From contig NZ_CAMLDD010000020.1 in NCBI RefSeq assembly GCF_946478785.1, positions 1-64,000 on the forward strand: DNA of 64,000 nt, read 5' to 3'. Below the pieces are notes generated by a model that saw nothing but the letters and a program-made list of their open reading frames with translations, had not been told where the DNA came from and searched no databases. The translations under genes were made by a program, and so were the position numbers. The DNA comes from an uncultured Flavobacterium sp. Lineage in GTDB: Bacteria > Bacteroidota > Bacteroidia > Flavobacteriales > Flavobacteriaceae. Below, in pieces: positions 60,228 to 64,000 of the stretch; within the stretch, counting starts at the first letter, position 1, and each line of letters starts with the position of its first letter.

Positions 60228-62693
60228 TTGAATAAATTAAAATTAATAATTGTTTTCCTTTTTTTATGCATTGGTCATGTTTCATCTGCGCAGAGTGCTA
60301 AAGTTAAAGGTGTTGTTTTAGATCATGAAAATCGTCCGGTTGCTGACGTAAATGTTTCTGCGGGGGATAAAACCACCCAGTCTGATGCAAAAGGCTATTT
60401 TCAGATTTTCGTGCCGTCAAACAAAAAAACAGTTTTGATTTTTACACATATTTCATTGAAAATGATGACCCTGACAGTGAATCTGAAGCCTTACGAAACT
60501 TTCGTATTCAATCCTGTCATGAACAATTCTGAAGAACAGATGGGAGAAGTTTTTGTGACTTCAAAAAACAAAAAACGTGTTCAGGGCATTACAGTTATTA
60601 ATCCTTCCACAATTAAGAAGATCCCCGGAGCAAATGCCGGCATTGAAAATATTCTGAAAACATTGCCTGGTGTAAATTCAAATAATGAATTGAGTACGCA
60701 ATACGCAGTCCGTGGAGGTAATTATGATGAAAATCTGGTTTATGTAAATGAAATTGAAGTGTATCGTCCTTTTTTGATTCGTTCAGGACAGCAGGAAGGA
60801 TTGAGTTTTACAAACACAGACTTAGTTCAGAATGTTGATTTTTCTGCCGGAGGATTCCAGTCAAAATTTGGTGATAAACTCTCTTCGGTTTTAGATATTA
60901 CTTATAGGAAACCAACACAATTTGGGGCTGTACTCGAAGCCAGTTTTCTTGGCGGAAGCCTTGCGGTCGATGCTGTTTCTAAAAACAAAAAATGGTCTGC
61001 AGTAACGGGTGTCCGTTATCGCAATAATAGTTTGCTCGTAAAAAGTCAGGATACACAAACTAATTATACACCAACATTTGCAGATATTCAGACTAATATT
61101 AATTATGATATTTCCAGCAAATGGCAATTAAGTTTTTTAGGGAATATTTCGAGAAATAAATATTTATATCAGCCATTAACACGCGAAACAAAATTTGGAA
61201 CAATTGATCAGCCTATGGCACTTGCTGTTTATTACGAAGGACAGGAAAAAGATCAGTATGATACTTATTTTGGAGCCATAAAAACAACTTATAAAGTATC
61301 ACCAACTTTTACTTTAAAGTTTATCGGATCACTTTTTCATACCATTGAACAGGAACATTTTGATATTTTGGCACAATATCGTTTAGGAAATGTTGATGCT
61401 GACGGAACTACAAATCCTGAAGATGTTGATTTCACAAAAGGAATAGGAACTCAGCTAAATCATGCCCGAAATGATCTGGATGCCTTAATTGCAAATGCCG
61501 AGATAAAAGGTTTTAAAGAATGGAAAGACAATAACCAGTTAGAATTTGGCTTGAAGTTTACAAGAGAATCGATTCGTGACAGGATTGTGGAGTGGGAGGT
61601 AATTGATTCGGCTGGATTTTCTATAAATCCGCCAATTTTAGATCTTCCAAAAAACAATCAGCCTTATGAACCTTATACAGGACCGCTTTTACCGTATCAA
61701 AATATTCGTGCAACCAATTTTAATGATATAAACAGATTTTCAGGTTACGCACAATGGAATAATAAAACAGAACTGGGTTCTAACCAATTTTGGTATACCA
61801 TTGGAGCACGTTTTCAAAGCTGGCAGGTTTCAGGTGCAGCTGTTGAAGGTAAAAATCAGACCGTTTTTAGCCCCCGTGCACAATTTGCCTTAAAACCAGA
61901 TTGGGACATGGATATGATTTTCAGGGTTTCGGGCGGATTATATTATCAGCCTCCTTTTTACAGGGAACTTCGTGATAGTAATGGAGTGGTTAATCCGAAT
62001 GTAAAAGCGCAGCAGTCGATACATTTTGTGGTGAGTAACGATTATAATTTCAAGATGTGGAATCGCCCTTTTAAATGGGTTACAGAAGTTTATTATAAGT
62101 CACTTTCAGATGTGAATGTTTATTCAATTGATAATGTACGTATTCGTTATATTGCCGATAATAATGCCAAAGCGTATGCACAAGGACTGGACTTTAGGTT
62201 AAACGGAGAGTTTGTTCCGGGAACAGAATCATGGATTAGTTTTGGCTATCTTAAAACGGAAGAAAATTATGAAAATAAAGGCTATATTTCCAGGCCTACT
62301 GATCAAAGATTAAAATTTGCGATGTTGTTTCAGGATTATATGCCAAATATTCCCAGCATAAAATTATATTTGAATTTAGTTTATAATACAGGTTTACCGG
62401 GAGGTTCTCCTTCGTATTCTGATCCTTATTTATATCAAAACAGATTAAACGATTACAGAAGGGCTGATGTTGGTTTTTCCAAAGTTTTTATTGACCAGAA
62501 TAATGCATCAAAAGCCGTTTGGCTAAAAAACTTTAAAGAGTTGTCATTAGGAGTTGAAATATTCAATCTTTTTAATAATCAAAATGCAATAACCAACACA
62601 TGGGTCAGGGATGCTTATTCTAAAAATCAGTATGCAATTCCTAATTACATGACTTCAAGGATTTTTAATCTAAAATTGAATGCTAGGTTATAA
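60228..62693 (+). CDS. TonB-dependent outer-membrane receptor, TTG start
   Basis: An 821-residue outer-membrane receptor. Signal peptide ends VSSAQS, followed by a carboxypeptidase-like regulatory domain (VKGVVLDHENRPVADVNVSA) and a plug (TVINPSTIKKIPGANAGIEN, NNELSTQYAVRGGNYDENLV). The barrel ends FNLKLNARL. No SusD gene follows, so a non-SusC TonB-dependent receptor is indicated; cargo unknown. The only start before the signal peptide is TTG at 60228, 11 bases after the M23 stop. The two genes are probably one unit. Confidence 0.88.
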   Translation: MNKLKLIIVFLFLCIGHVSSAQSAKVKGVVLDHENRPVADVNVSAGDKTTQSDAKGYFQIFVPSNKKTVLIFTHISLKMMTLTVNLKPYETFVFNPVMNNSEEQMGEVFVTSKNKKRVQGITVINPSTIKKIPGANAGIENILKTLPGVNSNNELSTQYAVRGGNYDENLVYVNEIEVYRPFLIRSGQQEGLSFTNTDLVQNVDFSAGGFQSKFGDKLSSVLDITYRKPTQFGAVLEASFLGGSLAVDAVSKNKKWSAVTGVRYRNNSLLVKSQDTQTNYTPTFADIQTNINYDISSKWQLSFLGNISRNKYLYQPLTRETKFGTIDQPMALAVYYEGQEKDQYDTYFGAIKTTYKVSPTFTLKFIGSLFHTIEQEHFDILAQYRLGNVDADGTTNPEDVDFTKGIGTQLNHARNDLDALIANAEIKGFKEWKDNNQLEFGLKFTRESIRDRIVEWEVIDSAGFSINPPILDLPKNNQPYEPYTGPLLPYQNIRATNFNDINRFSGYAQWNNKTELGSNQFWYTIGARFQSWQVSGAAVEGKNQTVFSPRAQFALKPDWDMDMIFRVSGGLYYQPPFYRELRDSNGVVNPNVKAQQSIHFVVSNDYNFKMWNRPFKWVTEVYYKSLSDVNVYSIDNVRIRYIADNNAKAYAQGLDFRLNGEFVPGTESWISFGYLKTEENYENKGYISRPTDQRLKFAMLFQDYMPNIPSIKLYLNLVYNTGLPGGSPSYSDPYLYQNRLNDYRRADVGFSKVFIDQNNASKAVWLKNFKELSLGVEIFNLFNNQNAITNTWVRDAYSKNQYAIPNYMTSRIFNLKLNARL

Positions 62694-62786
62694 ATTTTAA
62701 GACATTTGTAAAATCTGAATTTAAAAGTCAGTGACCTAACATTCTATTTTATTGATTATATTTGGATGAAATTAGAAAATTAAGCT

Positions 62787-63506
62787 ATGAAAAAAGTCTT
62801 CTATATATCTTGTTCAGTATTAATTATTTTGCTTTCAGGCTGCCGTGAGGAAGTTAAGAAACCAAAAGTCACTTACGATGTATCAAACAAAGTAAGTATT
62901 TCAAAAACAGATTCTACTCAGATAGAAATTGCTGATTTGCCAATTCAGATGGAAGGAACAGACTATTTAATTCATCCGGTAGGGGATTTGAGGGTTTTTG
63001 AGAAAGGAACAAAATCACGTTACGGATCATCCAGTGTTAATGATGTTAGTTTTACGATTTCTAATTTAGGGGAATTTGAAATTACAGGGTACTTGCAAAA
63101 TTTGAAATTTCAAAAAACAGATTCAGACTCTATTCGTCCATTATCTGAAAAACCGGTTTTAATTTTAACAGCTACTTATTTAAAAGTGATTGCTGATAAA
63201 ACACAAAACAAAGTTATGGTGTATACCCTTGCAGATTCAGATACAAATAAAGACGGTAAAATTGATACAGGAGATATTAAAACGCTTTATTTAAGTGATA
63301 TTAGCGGGGGAAATTTCACTAAAGTATCAACAGATCTGGAGGAATTAGTTGACTGGAGTTTAATCGAATCTAAAAACCGTTTGTATTTCAGAACAATTGA
63401 AGATACGAATCAAAATGGTCAGTTTGATAAAAACGATGTTTTACACTATAGTTATATTGATCTGGCTTCAAAAAAATGGGAAGTTGTAAATTATAAACCA
63501 ATATAA
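62787..63506 (+). CDS. Lipoprotein with EF-hand-like repeats
   Basis: A 239-residue lipoprotein (lipobox LLSGC). Near residues 152-164 and 213-225 there are two acidic loops, DSDTNKDGKIDTGDI and EDTNQNGQFDKND, which match the calcium-binding DxNxDGxID pattern of EF-hand/dockerin-type loops. Calcium binding is therefore probable. The rest is beta-rich and of unknown function. It lies 93 bases after the TonB-dependent receptor gene on the same strand and may be part of the same outer-membrane system. Confidence 0.75.
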   Translation: MKKVFYISCSVLIILLSGCREEVKKPKVTYDVSNKVSISKTDSTQIEIADLPIQMEGTDYLIHPVGDLRVFEKGTKSRYGSSSVNDVSFTISNLGEFEITGYLQNLKFQKTDSDSIRPLSEKPVLILTATYLKVIADKTQNKVMVYTLADSDTNKDGKIDTGDIKTLYLSDISGGNFTKVSTDLEELVDWSLIESKNRLYFRTIEDTNQNGQFDKNDVLHYSYIDLASKKWEVVNYKPI

Positions 63507-63512
63507 TTTTAA

Positions 63513-63543
63513 GTTTCTAAGATAGCTGAGATACTAAGATTTA
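63513..63543. repeat. Octamer array CTAAGATA
   Basis: TTCTAAGA, TAGCTGAGA, TACTAAGA in tandem directly after the lipoprotein stop codon. It belongs to the degenerate array family also found at 43495 and 45884. Confidence 0.55.
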
Positions 63544-63621
63544 AGCTTAAAATGTCGTAGGCTTGATCAAGTTGTAGAGCTGGCTTCAGTCCGGTTTGAA
63601 TAATGTTTAAGAAGTGAAAAA

Positions 63622-64000
63622 TTAAATCAAAATATCACTTTCCAAATCAGATTTTCCTATTTCAAATCCAAACCCCAGGCGTTCTACCAATTCAATTACC
63701 AATTTTTTATACCAGTTTTCTGATTTGGGATGAATGTACATTTTTTCAATTAACTGGTCAATATCAACATTAATCTTAAGACCATCGTTCAATTTTAGAT
63801 TGCTTTGAGAGGTATCTGTAATAATGCGGACTTCGCGTTCATATTGAAAACTTTTTCGTTTAAACAAAAAAGGGAAGAAAGAATCATCAAACGGAATGTA
63901 TTCTTTCTTATAATCAATGTAATTTACCTCGCCAATATATTGATAGAAATTTTTTTCAGGATTAACTGCTTTTTGTAATCTTCCAATTGTAGATTGAATA
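63622..64000 (-). CDS. 3' end of a DUF2971-like gene (partial)
   Basis: The minus-strand frame is open from the window edge to the stop at 63622, about 125 residues. FKRKSFQYEREVRII followed by MYIHPKSENWYKKLVIELVE is like the C-terminal half of DUF2971 proteins, where a conserved K..F..E.EVRI motif occurs. The N terminus lies beyond base 64000. A TTG at 63867 might be read as a start, but sequence upstream of it is clearly coding too. Function is unknown; some DUF2971 genes occur in defence-type loci. Confidence 0.65.
   Translation of the reverse strand, partial: IQSTIGRLQKAVNPEKNFYQYIGEVNYIDYKKEYIPFDDSFFPFLFKRKSFQYEREVRIITDTSQSNLKLNDGLKINVDIDQLIEKMYIHPKSENWYKKLVIELVERLGFGFEIGKSDLESDILI

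Noticed and set aside
63541..63621. Possible dispersed element around GTAGGCTTGATCAAGT
   Set aside because: Only one copy seen in the window, so it cannot be separated from ordinary intergenic sequence.

Overview
This 64 kb window looks like a chromosomal segment of a Flavobacterium or close relative (Bacteroidota, Flavobacteriia). The DNA is AT-rich. Promoters carry the Bacteroidota -7 box TAnnTTTG, with TTG or TTTG placed 19-21 bases upstream in the best cases. The gene content is typical of the group: SusC/SusD pair, type IX secretion (T9SS) C-terminal domain, head-GIN (DUF2807) and DUF4290 proteins, PID-CTERM-like tail, DUF5686 protein, and a 6S-like RNA between zapA and rny. No identity was computed; this rests on reading the proteins.

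Layout. (1) 1-9406: trxB; a minus-strand envelope-stress-like operon (PadR, PspC-domain protein, two head-GIN proteins); a DUF4870 protein; a DUF4442 protein; a metal-related cluster (small CC protein, HMA-membrane protein, HMA-AraC regulator); an MFS exporter. (2) 9407-19692: a pectin-type utilization locus with two TGTAATCGATTACA-like operator sites, SusC, SusD, a DUF4957-like lipoprotein, a PL9-type pectate lyase and a PfkB sugar kinase. (3) 20003-25260: surface and secreted proteins, including a PID-CTERM-like module open into a T9SS protein and two tandem paralogs, then gene debris. (4) 25385-31254: housekeeping genes (NadR-like ATPase, recQ, fmt, HU, yqgE, class IV aminotransferase, START-like protein). 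(5) 31407-42301: tRNA-Met followed by an accessory block: large serine recombinase plus a 50-residue partner, YceI-like protein, AraC regulator, redox and cupin genes, hydrolases, TetR. (6) 42464-45876: DUF493, DUF4290, murA, CDF transporter. (7) 45976-49094: a palindromic-repeat cluster around a GIY-YIG nuclease gene, then a DUF5686 gene broken by one in-frame TGA. (8) 49165-55644: aroQ, three outer-membrane barrels, xerD, a histidine kinase and a lipoprotein. (9) 55980-64000: rny, 6S-like RNA, zapA and a coiled-coil partner, M23 peptidase, TonB-dependent receptor, EF-hand-like lipoprotein and the 3' end of a DUF2971-like gene.

How the parts work together. The SusC/D transporter, lyase and kinase form one catabolic unit, probably controlled by a LacI-type regulator encoded elsewhere. 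In the accessory block the AraC gene and the NmrA-aldo/keto reductase operon share a long promoter motif at the same distance from the -7 box, suggesting autoregulation plus control of the operon. The most unusual structure is a composite palindromic element present at 5144-5280 and 45976-46111 with identical internal spacing. At the second site it adjoins a single-domain GIY-YIG nuclease gene flanked by two identical 26-base repeats and a third inverted copy, an architecture like REPIN/RAYT systems but with a different enzyme.
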